From Deltaproteobacteria bacterium (GTDB lineage: Bacteria; Myxococcota; UBA727; VGSZ01), in the NCBI GenBank assembly GCA_020850995.1, contig JADZDP010000143.1:2501-66500 (forward strand): 64,000 nucleotides of DNA. Reading direction: 5' to 3'. The position numbers were made by a program, and so were the translations under genes. How positions within the stretch are numbered: position 1 is the first letter of the stretch; the number at the start of each line of letters is the position of its first letter. Positions 28,004 to 36,719 of this stretch are shown here, piece by piece. A model generated the notes under the pieces. It did not search any database. It saw only the letters and a program-made list of their open reading frames with translations, and was not told where the DNA came from.

Positions 28004-29151
28004 GCACCGCACCCGCGTCGCCGCCGCCCACGTTCGCGAGCGCGCCATTGCCCGGGTGGTCGGGGGCGGCGCTCGATCGCGCGCTGCCGGACCTCGCGCC
28101 GGCAGCGCGCTCGCCCGTGCGCTTCCGCGGCAGCGTCGAGGACTTCGTCGTCGACGAGCTCCCCGCCTACCTCCCCTGCGGCGAGGGCGAGCACCTGTAC
28201 CTGCGCGTCGAGAAGCGCGAGCTGTCGACCAACGCGCTGGTGCGCGGCCTGTGCGCGCGCTTCCGCCTGCGCGAGGTCGACGTCGGCTACGCCGGGCGCA
28301 AGGACGAGCGCGCCATCGCGCGCCAATGGCTGAGCGTGCCCGCGCGCGCGCTCATCGACGAGCTCGGCGCCGTGCGTATCGCCGACGTGGAGGCGCTCGG
28401 CGTGCGCGTGCTCGAGCACGGGCGCCACAAGAACAAGCTGCGCCTGGGGCACCTGCGCGGCAACGCCTTCACGGTGCGCCTGGTGGGTGACGTCGACGAG
28501 GGCGCGCTGCTGGCGCGCCTCGCCGTGGTGGCAGAAGGCATCCCCAACCTGTTCGGCGCACAGCGCTTCGGTCCGGGCGACGTGAGCTTGCGCCAGGCCG
28601 AGCGCTTCGTTGGGCGCGTGCAACGCGCGCGCTCGCGCAAAGAGACCTTCTGGGTGAGCGTGGTGCAGTCGGCGATCTTCAACGCCTGGCTGGCCGACCG
28701 CGTCGATGACGGCAGCTGGCGCACCCCCCTCGACGGCGACATCCTGTGGAAGCTCCCGAGCGGCGCGCCCTTCGAGTGCACCGATCCGGCGGTGGACGGC
28801 GCCCGCGCTGCGGCGCGGGAGGTCGTCGTCACCGGCGCGCTGCCGGGTGCCACCCTGCGATCTGCACAACGCGAGGCCCTGACACGAGAGTCACGGTCAC
28901 TCGTGCGCCTGGGTGTGGACCCCGAGGCGATCCGCGCACATCCCGCCTTCGATGGCGGCGCGCGCAGGCCGGCGGTGCTGTGGCCCGACGACCTGCAGGT
29001 GACCCCCGCCGAAGGTGGCGTGAACCTCACTTTTTCGCTGGCCAAGGGCGCCTTTGCCTCGGTGGTCCTGCGCGCGCTCTTCGGCGCCGCGCTCGAGGAC
29101 GCCGCCTTCGCCGACGATCCTGCCGACATGAGCCTACACGCTGGCCGCTGA
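28000..29151 (+). CDS. truD: tRNA pseudouridine(13) synthase
   Basis: 383 residues. Motif II contains the catalytic Asp102 in GYAGRKDERAIARQW; NLFGAQRFG and the N-terminal EDFVVDELPAY are also TruD signatures. It isomerises U13 in tRNA. GTG start overlapping the phasin-like stop (GTGA). Motif NLTFSLAKGAFASVVLRALF near the C-terminus is conserved in the family (SLPKGAYATVLLREL-like). Confidence 0.95.
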   Translation: MSTAPASPPPTFASAPLPGWSGAALDRALPDLAPAARSPVRFRGSVEDFVVDELPAYLPCGEGEHLYLRVEKRELSTNALVRGLCARFRLREVDVGYAGRKDERAIARQWLSVPARALIDELGAVRIADVEALGVRVLEHGRHKNKLRLGHLRGNAFTVRLVGDVDEGALLARLAVVAEGIPNLFGAQRFGPGDVSLRQAERFVGRVQRARSRKETFWVSVVQSAIFNAWLADRVDDGSWRTPLDGDILWKLPSGAPFECTDPAVDGARAAAREVVVTGALPGATLRSAQREALTRESRSLVRLGVDPEAIRAHPAFDGGARRPAVLWPDDLQVTPAEGGVNLTFSLAKGAFASVVLRALFGAALEDAAFADDPADMSLHAGR

Positions 29152-29219
29152 GGGGCCGGCGGCGGGCAAAGGTCTTGCTGTGCTCACCCTGGTCGGCCCG
29201 CGCGGACCATGGAGGAGCG

Positions 29220-30491
29220 ATGACCAGCACCGTCAAAAAGGCGCGCGCAGAGCATCCGGCAGGCCAGCTCATCGACCTCGACGCCGCGGCCTTGCTGGCC
29301 GATGAGCGCGCCGGGGAGGCGCCGGCGCTCGAGCGCGCGGTGCTGCGGCTTGACGCGCGCCCGCGCCGCGCGCGCCCCGCGCCACTCCTGAAACCCACGG
29401 CGAAGAAGTCGCGGCGCGACCCCGGGCGCGACGAGCTGCTCTCGGAGTACCTGTCGTCGCTCGGGCGCGTCCCCCTGCTGTCGCCGGAAGACGAGCGCGA
29501 GCTCGCGGCTCGCTTCCGCGACGCCGAGGTGCGCTGCTGGCAGCGCCTGCTCGGCGTCGCGGCGGTGCGCGAGCTGGTCGGTGGCCACGCGCTGGCCCAC
29601 GACCTCGACGACGCGACGAGAGCGGCGCTGGCCGAGCTGCGCACCGCCGCGCCGGAGAGCGCGCTGGCGCGTGTCGCCGAGGCGCTGCGCGATCTCGACG
29701 ACGACCGCGGACTGGTCGAGCAGGCCGTCGCGCTGGCCGAGGGCGCCATCGCCAACGACGCGCGCGCGCTGCGCCGCGCTGCACTGGAGCTGCGCAACCG
29801 TTTCGTGCGCGCCAACCTCAGGCTCGTCGTCAGCGTGGCGCGGCGCTTCCATCACTACCGCCTGCCGCTCATCGACCTGATCCAAGAGGGCAACCTCGGG
29901 CTCATCAAGGGCGTGCATCGCTTCGATCACCGGAAGGGCTTCCGCTTCTCGACGTACGCGCATTGGTGGATTCGGCAGGCCATCGAGCGAGCCATCATGA
30001 ACAAGGGCGCGCAGGTGCGCCTGCCGGTGCACGTGTTCGACGCGCGCCGCGAGATGGCCAAGGCCACGCGCGATCTGCAGCGCCAGCTCGGACGCGACCC
30101 CACCATCGACGAGCTGGCGCGCGAGCTGTGCACGCCGCGTGAGAAGCTCGAGGAGGTGATGCGCGCCGTGCCGCGCGAGCCGCAGTCGCTCGATGATGCC
30201 GTGGGTGACGACGAGGAACGCACGCTCGGCGAGGTCATCTGCGACGAGGACGACGCGCTGCCCGACGAGCGGGTCATCCAGGTCGACGAGGAGCAGTGGG
30301 TGCGTCGCTGCCTCACCAAGCTCTCGCCCATGGAGGTCGACATCATCACGCGGCGTTTCGGTCTCGAGCGTGGTGACGACGAGACACTCGAGGAGATCGG
30401 CAGGAGCTACCAGCTCTCGCGCGAGCGCGTGCGACAGATTCAGGTCCAGGGCCTCAAGAAGATGCAGCGCTACGTGGAGGCGCGCCTGTAG
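29220..30491 (+). CDS. RpoS-like group 2 sigma-70 factor
   Basis: 423 residues. About 75 basic, disordered residues precede region 1.2 (DELLSEYLSSLGRVPLLSPEDERELAARF). Region 2 holds the -10 recognition helices (FSTYAHWWIRQAIERAIMNKGAQVRLPVH), region 3 follows (QLGRDPTIDELARELCTP), and region 4 has the -35 helix-turn-helix (ETLEEIGRSYQLSRERVRQIQVQGLKKMQRY). A roughly 110-residue insert rich in Ala/Leu between 1.2 and 2.1 resembles the variable spacer of primary sigma factors. Missing region 1.1 and its position argue for a stress or stationary-phase factor rather than RpoD. GGAGGAG precedes the ATG. Confidence 0.92.
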   Translation: MTSTVKKARAEHPAGQLIDLDAAALLADERAGEAPALERAVLRLDARPRRARPAPLLKPTAKKSRRDPGRDELLSEYLSSLGRVPLLSPEDERELAARFRDAEVRCWQRLLGVAAVRELVGGHALAHDLDDATRAALAELRTAAPESALARVAEALRDLDDDRGLVEQAVALAEGAIANDARALRRAALELRNRFVRANLRLVVSVARRFHHYRLPLIDLIQEGNLGLIKGVHRFDHRKGFRFSTYAHWWIRQAIERAIMNKGAQVRLPVHVFDARREMAKATRDLQRQLGRDPTIDELARELCTPREKLEEVMRAVPREPQSLDDAVGDDEERTLGEVICDEDDALPDERVIQVDEEQWVRRCLTKLSPMEVDIITRRFGLERGDDETLEEIGRSYQLSRERVRQIQVQGLKKMQRYVEARL

Positions 30492-30523
30492 CAAGAGCTG
30501 GCGCTTTCCGCCTGCACCTCTCG

Positions 30524-32149
30524 CTAGCGCTTGGCGCCGCGCTTGGAGATCGCCACGTCGTGGCTCATGAGCTCACGGGGCGCGCGAAAGAAGTGCACCG
30601 GGCTGTAGCGGAGGAGGTTCGACACCTTCGAGGTGTAGGTGTCGGCATAGAGCTCCACCTGCGCGCCGAAGCGCGACAGCTCGTTGTTGCTCTTGAGCAA
30701 GCGGCCCCACCACACGTTGAAGTGCTTGTCGAGACGATCGCCGATCTCGAACGCCTCGCGGTCGAGGGCGCGCAACACCCGCTTGGCGACGTCGATCTCC
30801 TTGCGGAGCCGCTTGGCAGCGTCTTCGAGGCGCGGCTTGAACTCGGGGGCGAGCCCGTTGCCAAGACCCAACGAGGTCTCCATGCGGTCGAGCAGCGCGC
30901 GCCGCTGACCGAGCAGGTCATCGATGGCATGCCGCCGGTCGTCGAGGGCAGTGATTTGTTCGATCATCTCGCTGCCGGTGAGCGAGCCCTTCACCTCGTC
31001 GGCCAGCTCCTCGACGATCAAGCAGGTGCGCCAACGGCTGTCCTTCTTGCTGCGCAAGATGTCGCCGAAGATGTGGTCGCCGACGTAGAGGATCTCCTCA
31101 CCCTGGGCCTGCGCCATGCGCTCGAAGGCCTCGATGTTGCCGCCTTGATAGACGCGCCCGCGCTCGAAGCGCTCGGCGTTGACCTCGCCGATCACCTGCT
31201 CGCTCGTCTCCACGGGCGCGACCTCGAGGAAGGGATCGCGTTCGGTGAAGAAGCGCGGCTTGCGTCCGCCCACGATGACGGCATCGAAGTACTGCCGCCA
31301 CGACGCGTACTCGCGTTGCTGACCGGCGAGCAGGTGGGTCATGACCGCGTGCGTGTAGATCCAGTAGCTGTTGGTGAGCAGGAACAGCTTCTTGCCCGCC
31401 GAGCGCAGCTTGTGCAGCGTCAACGGCAACCCTGGGTCGACGACGAAGTAGCTCGCCAGGTCGGCCATGATGATGTTCTTGAGCGTGCCGTCGCGGTGGA
31501 TGTCGTCGATGGCGTTGCGCACGTCGTCGAACAGCTTCCACGTGTTGATGCCACCGAACAACTGCACGTCGGGCTGCGCGGGTAGCTCCACGGGCGCGAG
31601 CGGCTTGCCGTCGTTGCGGCGGGCCTCGAAGAACTCCACGAGGTTCGCGTAGAGGCAGGCCTCGGGCATGGAGAACAGCGTGTCGACGGAGGCGAAGGTC
31701 GTCGACGACAGACGGATCTTCGCGTTGCGATAGTTGGCGCGGATCTCCTCCTCGTTCAGTCGACGACGCCCGTGGAACACGCGCGCCACGCGGCCGTGGG
31801 TGTCCATCTTGATGAGGTGGCCGTTCCTCTTGTCGAGGATGAGGCCGCGAACGATGAAGGTGGGGTCGTACTTGAGCGTGCGGATCTCATCGGGGTAGCC
31901 GGCGCCCCCAACGAGGCGCTCCAGCGTGAGGTCGTACTGGAGCTGCTCCATGGGCTGCTTGCGGTAGATGGCAAGCGTGTAGTCCATGTCGAAGCCCACG
32001 GCCTTGATGTGGGCGAGGTCGAGGTCACGGTTGGTGTAGATGGCGTCCGCCGCCTCGAGCATGCCCTCTTCGTCGGCGTCGAGGGCCGCCAGCAGGTCAC
32101 GATCGATGGGCGTAAACGACGGGTCAGGAAGCTCGGGAGACTGGCTCAC
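30524..32149 (-). CDS. HAD-IG family 5'-nucleotidase
   Basis: 541 residues, close to the eukaryotic cytosolic purine 5'-nucleotidase fold (NT5C2/NT5DC family). HAD motif I VGFDMDYTLAIY with both Asp (53-55 region), motif II LLTNS, and motif IV YVGDHIFGDILRSKK are intact. The C-terminal 170 residues are helical. It probably dephosphorylates IMP/GMP-type nucleotides (known of family). GTG start with TATGGT exactly six bases upstream. It faces the sigma-factor gene convergently across 32 bases. Confidence 0.93.
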   Translation of the reverse strand: MSQSPELPDPSFTPIDRDLLAALDADEEGMLEAADAIYTNRDLDLAHIKAVGFDMDYTLAIYRKQPMEQLQYDLTLERLVGGAGYPDEIRTLKYDPTFIVRGLILDKRNGHLIKMDTHGRVARVFHGRRRLNEEEIRANYRNAKIRLSSTTFASVDTLFSMPEACLYANLVEFFEARRNDGKPLAPVELPAQPDVQLFGGINTWKLFDDVRNAIDDIHRDGTLKNIIMADLASYFVVDPGLPLTLHKLRSAGKKLFLLTNSYWIYTHAVMTHLLAGQQREYASWRQYFDAVIVGGRKPRFFTERDPFLEVAPVETSEQVIGEVNAERFERGRVYQGGNIEAFERMAQAQGEEILYVGDHIFGDILRSKKDSRWRTCLIVEELADEVKGSLTGSEMIEQITALDDRRHAIDDLLGQRRALLDRMETSLGLGNGLAPEFKPRLEDAAKRLRKEIDVAKRVLRALDREAFEIGDRLDKHFNVWWGRLLKSNNELSRFGAQVELYADTYTSKVSNLLRYSPVHFFRAPRELMSHDVAISKRGAKR

Positions 32150-32161
32150 CGCACGACCATA
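32150..32161 (-). promoter_or_regulatory. -10 box of a predicted leaderless transcript (5'-nucleotidase)
   Basis: On the minus strand TATGGT (32161-32156), six bases, then the GTG at 32149. No Shine-Dalgarno. Confidence 0.5.
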
Positions 32162-32193
32162 CAGCGGATCGTCAGAAAGACCTCGTCAGCCGT

Positions 32194-32550
32194 TCAGCCC
32201 TGCCACCACCACGAGACACCGTTGGGACCGATGATGAGCGCGATGAACGAGGCGGCCAAGAGCACGAAGAAGAAGTGCCAGAACATGAACACCATCGTGC
32301 GCGCCGGGTCGGTGCCGTACACGACCTTCACGGTTTGGTACCACGCCGCAAGGAACAGCAGCAGCGACAGCAGGTCGCCGAGGGGGCCGAGCACCGAGGC
32401 CACCAAGCCGGTGAGCTGCAGGAGGCCGAGCGTCACGAGCCCCGTGAGGGCGCCCCGCCCGAGTCCGCCCTGCAGGCCCATGATGCGGGCCGCGATGGTC
32501 GGCGCGGCGACGAAGGACGCGAGCGAGAGCAGAATGGCGATCAACAACAT
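32194..32550 (-). CDS. Small integral membrane protein
   Basis: 118 residues with four predicted transmembrane helices (about 1-22, 33-55, 58-72, 84-106) and a Trp-rich end (GVSWWWQG). GGAGGG precedes the ATG at 32550. Family not recognised. It lies 44 bases upstream of the 5'-nucleotidase gene in the same direction and could share transcription, although that gene has its own -10 box. Confidence 0.75.
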   Translation of the reverse strand: MLLIAILLSLASFVAAPTIAARIMGLQGGLGRGALTGLVTLGLLQLTGLVASVLGPLGDLLSLLLFLAAWYQTVKVVYGTDPARTMVFMFWHFFFVLLAASFIALIIGPNGVSWWWQG

Positions 32551-32684
32551 GGTCCCTCCGTCCGCCGTCGTGGCCGGGCCAGAGCTTTGATAGCAAACGA
32601 GCCACCGCCCCGCACGAATCCCGCACGCAAAGGCGGTGACTACCGGCACGCACATCGACGCCGCGCGCAGGCCTGCGGGCGGAG

Positions 32685-32696
32685 TAGGCTTGGGGC
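32685..32696 (+). promoter_or_regulatory. -10 box of a predicted leaderless transcript (GNAT gene)
   Basis: TAGGCT (32685-32690), six bases, then the GTG at 32697. No Shine-Dalgarno. Confidence 0.5.
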
Positions 32697-33251
32697 GTGA
32701 CCGCGCAGACGATCGCCCCAGTCCGCCGCGCCGTGCGGCTGCGCCCCCTGGCGCTCTCGGACGCCCCTCGCGTGCGACGTTGGATGGCCGACGCGGGCCT
32801 CATTCGGTTCACGGTGGTGGTGCCCGGTCCCGAACACGGTCCGCTCGCGCCCTACACCACGGCCGAGGCCGACCAGTACCTCGACACCCTGGTCAACGAT
32901 CGATCGCGCCGCAGCTTCGCCATCGAGCTGCACGGGACGCACGTGGGCAACATCGGCATCAAGGAATGGCAGCCGGGGGCGGCCAGCGCCGAGTGCTTCA
33001 TCGAGATCGGCGAGGCTGACGCGCGCGGGCACGGTGTGGGTGCGAGCGCGCTGCGCCAGCTCCTGGTCATCGCCTTCACCGAGCTAGGGCTCGACGAGGT
33101 GCGCCTGGGCGTGTTCGCGTTCAATGCCCAGGCCATTGCGCTCTATCGCAAGCTCGGCTTCGTCGACCGCGGGCGCTACGGGTGGCACTGGGCCGACGGC
33201 CGCTACCACGAGATCAACGCCATGAGCTTGGAACGGTGGCGCTTCCGTTAG
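32697..33251 (+). CDS. GNAT-family N-acetyltransferase
   Basis: 184 residues of the RimJ/RimL-like group: RRAVRLRPLALSDAPRVRRWM at the start, ADARGHGVGASALRQLL (acetyl-CoA binding loop, RxxGxG/A), and LGVFAFNAQAIALYRKLGFVDRGRYG. Substrate unknown, possibly a protein N-terminus, amino acid or antibiotic. GTG start with a -10 box six bases upstream. Its TAG stop (33249-33251) includes the first two bases of the palindromic element that follows. Confidence 0.88.
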   Translation: MTAQTIAPVRRAVRLRPLALSDAPRVRRWMADAGLIRFTVVVPGPEHGPLAPYTTAEADQYLDTLVNDRSRRSFAIELHGTHVGNIGIKEWQPGAASAECFIEIGEADARGHGVGASALRQLLVIAFTELGLDEVRLGVFAFNAQAIALYRKLGFVDRGRYGWHWADGRYHEINAMSLERWRFR

Positions 33252-33356
33252 GGCCCGCGAACGGACACGTCGATCGGTGATCGCGAGCGAGGCGCGACGC
33301 CGCCAGCGACGATGGATCGCTCGCGAGGACGATTGAGTTGTCCGTTCGCGGGCCCT
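33250..33356. repeat. 107-bp palindromic element, copy B
   Basis: Perfect 18-bp terminal inverted repeats (33250-33267 and 33339-33356, beginning AGGGCCCGCGAACGGACA) with an inner 10-bp stem TCGCGAGCGA/TCGCTCGCGA (33281-33290, 33317-33326). The ends match copy A at 6432-6610 in most positions (GGGCCC, CGAA, GGACA), and similarity continues inward through GATC and TGATCGCG. It follows the GNAT gene and precedes the convergent gene at 33401. Confidence 0.85.
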
Positions 33357-33400
33357 TAGCTCTTGTTCATCCACGGCCCGCTCGGCCTCGTCTTCCGGCG

Positions 33401-34252
33401 CTACTCGGCGCCGATGGCGCCAGCCATCGCCATGCCCATGCCGAAGCCGACCACGCCGCCAAAGAAGCCGCCGATGGCGGCGCCCGCCACCGCCCCGGTG
33501 CCGGCGGCCACGGCCTGATCCGCGGGCGTTGGGGGATCACCCGGCGCCACGAAGTAGCCGATGCCAGCGCCGATGGCGGCGCCCGCCAAGAGCCCGCCGA
33601 CGCCGCCGACGATGGCGCCGCCACAGCCGAGGGCCGCCGTAGCGCCTCCGCAACAGCCGCCGCTGCCGCCGCCGCCACCACCGCCGCCGCCGGGCTCGCG
33701 ATCGCGGCGCTCGTCGGGAGGCGGCGGCTTCTTCGGCTTCGATGGCTTCTTCGGACGGTCGACGTCGCTGTCGTTGTCATCGTCGTCGTCACGGCCATCG
33801 TCGGTGTCATCGTCGCCGGGGCGCTTGCCCTTGCGCGGCGGGGTGATGACCTTCTTCGGTACGTCGTCGGGGCCGCGGCGCACCCGGTCGCGTGGGCCCT
33901 TGCCCTCGTCGCCGCCGTCGTCGGGGTTGCGGATCTTCTCGGGCCCCTTCCCCTTGGGCTTGTCGTCCTCCTCGCCCTTGTCCTCGTCGCCGTCGTTGTC
34001 GCGGATGCGCTCTTTGGCCTTCTTCTTGGCCTTCTCTTTGGCGCGCTCGATCGCGCGCTTCTTGCGCTCCTCCGGCGTGAGCGTGGCGTCATCTTCGTCG
34101 CTGTCGTCGTCCTCGTCGGGGCTCGAGAGGTCGGGCGACTTGCTCGTACCCGCGCTCGCAGGCCCCGCCGGCAAGATCGCCAAGGCGGCCGCCACGGCGA
34201 GCGCGTACAGCGTGCGGGCGGCGAGGTTGTTGGCGGTGACGGGCAAACGCAT
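33401..34252 (-). CDS. Secreted highly charged protein with glycine zipper
   Basis: 283 residues. A signal peptide ends near ASA-G (about 34-35). Then come an Asp/Ser block, a Lys/Arg/Glu helix (PEERKKRAIERAKEKAKKKAKERI), long alternating Asp/Lys/Pro segments, a run of nine Gly, a CC pair with a third Cys, and a C-terminal glycine-zipper region (about 205-283, GGAIVGGVGGLLAGAAIGAGIGYF) likely to insert in a membrane. Strong AGGAGC ribosome site. No family recognised; composition suggests an envelope or surface protein. Confidence 0.7.
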   Translation of the reverse strand: MRLPVTANNLAARTLYALAVAAALAILPAGPASAGTSKSPDLSSPDEDDDSDEDDATLTPEERKKRAIERAKEKAKKKAKERIRDNDGDEDKGEEDDKPKGKGPEKIRNPDDGGDEGKGPRDRVRRGPDDVPKKVITPPRKGKRPGDDDTDDGRDDDDDNDSDVDRPKKPSKPKKPPPPDERRDREPGGGGGGGGGSGGCCGGATAALGCGGAIVGGVGGLLAGAAIGAGIGYFVAPGDPPTPADQAVAAGTGAVAGAAIGGFFGGVVGFGMGMAMAGAIGAE

Positions 34253-34310
34253 GCGCTGCTCCTGGCGAGAGAAAAGTGACGTGCGGCGGCGTCGGCGATT
34301 CAGCGCTCCC

Positions 34311-35246
34311 TCAGCCGGGCGTGTCCGTGATCACGCGGCCACGGCGACGGGGCGCTTTGCGCGGCGCCTCGTCCGGGGGTCGCGGCGCCCGCCGCGATCC
34401 CGGCTCGAGCTCGAGGATCAGGCGGCCGCGGTCGAAGACGCGCACCTTCCCTGACGACTGCGACACCGCGATGGCGATGGCCTCGCTCTGCATGGTCACG
34501 GCCGCAGCGGCCACGTGGCGCGCGCCGTAGCCCAAGTGCAGCTCGGTGGGCGCCGCCACGACGCGCATGTGGCGCCCCGCGGCCAGCACCACGCCGTCCT
34601 CGCGCACGACGAACGCGCCATCGAGCATGGCGAAGGTCCGCACGGCCGAGCGCACCTCGGGGTCGAACAGGTTGCGCTCTTGCTCCGAGTAGCCTTGGAA
34701 GGGGTTGAGCGTGAGCGGCGCGCTCTGCTCCATCACGCGCGTGCTGTCGCCCACGACGATGAGGGTGCCCACGGGCCGGCCCTCGTAACCCTCGCGCCCG
34801 ATGCGCAGCGCTAGATCGACCAGCACCTCGAGCAAGGGCGCGGCGATGCGCGTGGTCAAGCGGCCCACGTGCAAGCTTGCGTGCTCGAGCGCGACGTCAC
34901 GCGCGGTGAGCTGCACGAGCATGTCGAGCTCGCCGTCGTCACGGACGATGGCGACGGCCACGCGCTCGTCGATGGCGACCAGCCCGGCGTTGGTGGCGGC
35001 GACGAGCGCGCTCTTGAGGCGGTCGGTGCGTGAGCCGCGGACGTCGGGGACACCGAGCACCGTGAAGCCCGCGTCCGAGACCAGGTGGGCCAGCTTGGCG
35101 TCGTGCAAGGCGAACACCACCTTGGCCCGCGCCGCGCGCAGACGCTTGGCGAGCTCCAGCGACGCGCCCACCACCAGCACCCGGTCGCACGATGACGACC
35201 GCGCGGCGCGCGCCAAGGCATCCGAGAAGGTGTCGGCCAGCGTCAC
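34311..35246 (-). CDS. Diadenylate cyclase (DAC domain), c-di-AMP synthase
   Basis: 311 residues. The C-terminal half (about 130-282) is a DisA_N/DAC domain: GTLIVVGD, the DGA motif at 209-211, and RHVAA (243-247) corresponding to the RHxAA motif that binds ATP. It is followed by a strand pattern (AIAIAVSQSSGKVRVFDRGRLILEL) matching DAC proteins. The N-terminal 125 residues form an alpha/beta domain (CDRVLVVGASLELAKRLRAARAKVVFAL) like the pyruvate-kinase C-terminal-type domain of the soluble DacZ/CdaZ class; no DisA DNA-scanning or CdaA transmembrane part is present. The basic tail (RKAPRRRGR) is unassigned. GTG start overlaps the FHA gene stop (GTGA), so the two are translationally coupled. 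Confidence 0.85.
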   Translation of the reverse strand: MTLADTFSDALARAARSSSCDRVLVVGASLELAKRLRAARAKVVFALHDAKLAHLVSDAGFTVLGVPDVRGSRTDRLKSALVAATNAGLVAIDERVAVAIVRDDGELDMLVQLTARDVALEHASLHVGRLTTRIAAPLLEVLVDLALRIGREGYEGRPVGTLIVVGDSTRVMEQSAPLTLNPFQGYSEQERNLFDPEVRSAVRTFAMLDGAFVVREDGVVLAAGRHMRVVAAPTELHLGYGARHVAAAAVTMQSEAIAIAVSQSSGKVRVFDRGRLILELEPGSRRAPRPPDEAPRKAPRRRGRVITDTPG

Positions 35247-36655
35247 ACGATCTCAACCCGCAGCATCTGGTTGCCCACGAGCAGGAAGTCGCCGTTGCTC
35301 ACCTCGGCCTCGCTGCGCACGCGCACATAGGTGCCGTTCGAAGAGCCGAGGTCTTGCAGCAGGACGTCGGCGCCCTGGCGCAGGAACGCGCAGTGCTTGC
35401 CGGAGATGAAGCCGTCCGACGGGAGCACGATGTCGCCGTGCTCTCGGCCGAGCTGACAGCGATCGCCCGAGAACAGACGGATCTCGCCGGTGCGCCCGTC
35501 GTCGAGGATCTGGAGCAGCCGGCCGAACGCTCCGGGGTGGGGGCTGCCCCAGACGGCTGCGTCGTCGCCGTCGGCCTTGGCGATTTGGATGGCCGCGTTG
35601 GCCAGGCTCTCGAAGCGGAAGAGCTGGCGGCCCACCCGCAGGTAGTCGCCGTCGGCCAAGGGGCGGTCACCGCGCACGCGCAGGTACACGCCGTTGAGGC
35701 TGCCCGCGTCTTGCACGACCAAGCGACCCGCGTTGAAGGTGAAGCGGCAGTGCGTTGGCGAGACGAAGGGGTCGTCGAAGAGCACCACGCCGTTGGTGCG
35801 GCCACACACCGTGTCGCCGGTGCGCAGCGTGAAGGTCATGCCTTCGCGCCCGGTCTGGTCGATGGTGACAAGGCGGCACACCGGCTCGCGCACCACCGGT
35901 CCGCTCGACGCTGCGTGCATGAACATGGTGCGCGGCCCGTCGCCAGCCGCGGGGGCGAGCGATCCGCCGTCGAGGCGCTTGCCGCACTCACCGCAGAACT
36001 TCACGGTGCTCGCGTTTTGGTAGCCGCAGGCGGGGCACAGCAGCCCGGCCACCGGCTGCGGGGCGATGGTGGTCGGCACCGACGGGCTCGGCGGCGCGCT
36101 CACGGACGGGAGCGGTGCGCTCGGCGGCGGTGCTACCGGCGGCAGCGCGCTGGGCGCGAACGACTGCGCAGTGGGCGGGATGGTGACCGGCGAGGGGGGC
36201 GCGGGCCGCGGACCCTGCGTGCCGCTCGGCGGCAGTGTCGGGGGCGCCGAGGCAGTCGGCGGCGGGGCTTGCGGGCGGCTCACCGGTGGAGACGCCGGCG
36301 GTGGCGGCCAGCCCACCGGCGACGCAGGCAGGGTCGGGGCCGGTGCCACGGGGCCGCTGTCCACGCCGCCAGCCAGTGGCGGGCCCACCCCCAGGGCGCC
36401 GCTCGTCGACGGCGTGCGCGCCGGTGGTGCGCCAACGCCTGGGGCGTCGATCGACGACGGTGAGCGCGCCGGCGGTGCGCCGACACCGGCGGCGCTGCTC
36501 GTCGACGGCGATCGCGGTGGCGGTGGCGGTGGGCTCGAGGGCGCCACCGTCGTCGGCGAGAAGGCCTCGCGGAGCGCCTTCAGGTCGTAGCCGCAGTCGA
36601 GGCAGAAGTTGAAGTTGTCCGCGTTATCGCGCGCGCAGTTCGGACACTTGATCAT
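35243..36655 (-). CDS. Zinc-ribbon protein with two FHA domains
   Basis: 470 residues. An N-terminal zinc ribbon (MIKCPNCARDNADNFNFCLDCGYD), a Pro-rich linker (about 35-205), a second zinc ribbon (LLCPACGYQNASTVKFCGECGKR), then two FHA domains (about 262-345 and 375-470; the second has LGREHGDIVLPSDGFISGKHC and LQDLGSSNGTYVRV). FHA domains bind phosphothreonine, so this is a probable reader for the Ser/Thr kinases nearby. GAGGGG precedes the ATG. It lies 64 bases after trpS and its last codons overlap the diadenylate cyclase start. Confidence 0.92.
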   Translation of the reverse strand: MIKCPNCARDNADNFNFCLDCGYDLKALREAFSPTTVAPSSPPPPPPRSPSTSSAAGVGAPPARSPSSIDAPGVGAPPARTPSTSGALGVGPPLAGGVDSGPVAPAPTLPASPVGWPPPPASPPVSRPQAPPPTASAPPTLPPSGTQGPRPAPPSPVTIPPTAQSFAPSALPPVAPPPSAPLPSVSAPPSPSVPTTIAPQPVAGLLCPACGYQNASTVKFCGECGKRLDGGSLAPAAGDGPRTMFMHAASSGPVVREPVCRLVTIDQTGREGMTFTLRTGDTVCGRTNGVVLFDDPFVSPTHCRFTFNAGRLVVQDAGSLNGVYLRVRGDRPLADGDYLRVGRQLFRFESLANAAIQIAKADGDDAAVWGSPHPGAFGRLLQILDDGRTGEIRLFSGDRCQLGREHGDIVLPSDGFISGKHCAFLRQGADVLLQDLGSSNGTYVRVRSEAEVSNGDFLLVGNQMLRVEIV

Positions 36656-36719
36656 GGCAGCCCCTCGACGAAGACCACGCACCCTTTGTCCGTGGAACCG
36701 GTGGTCCAAGTCAACATCG

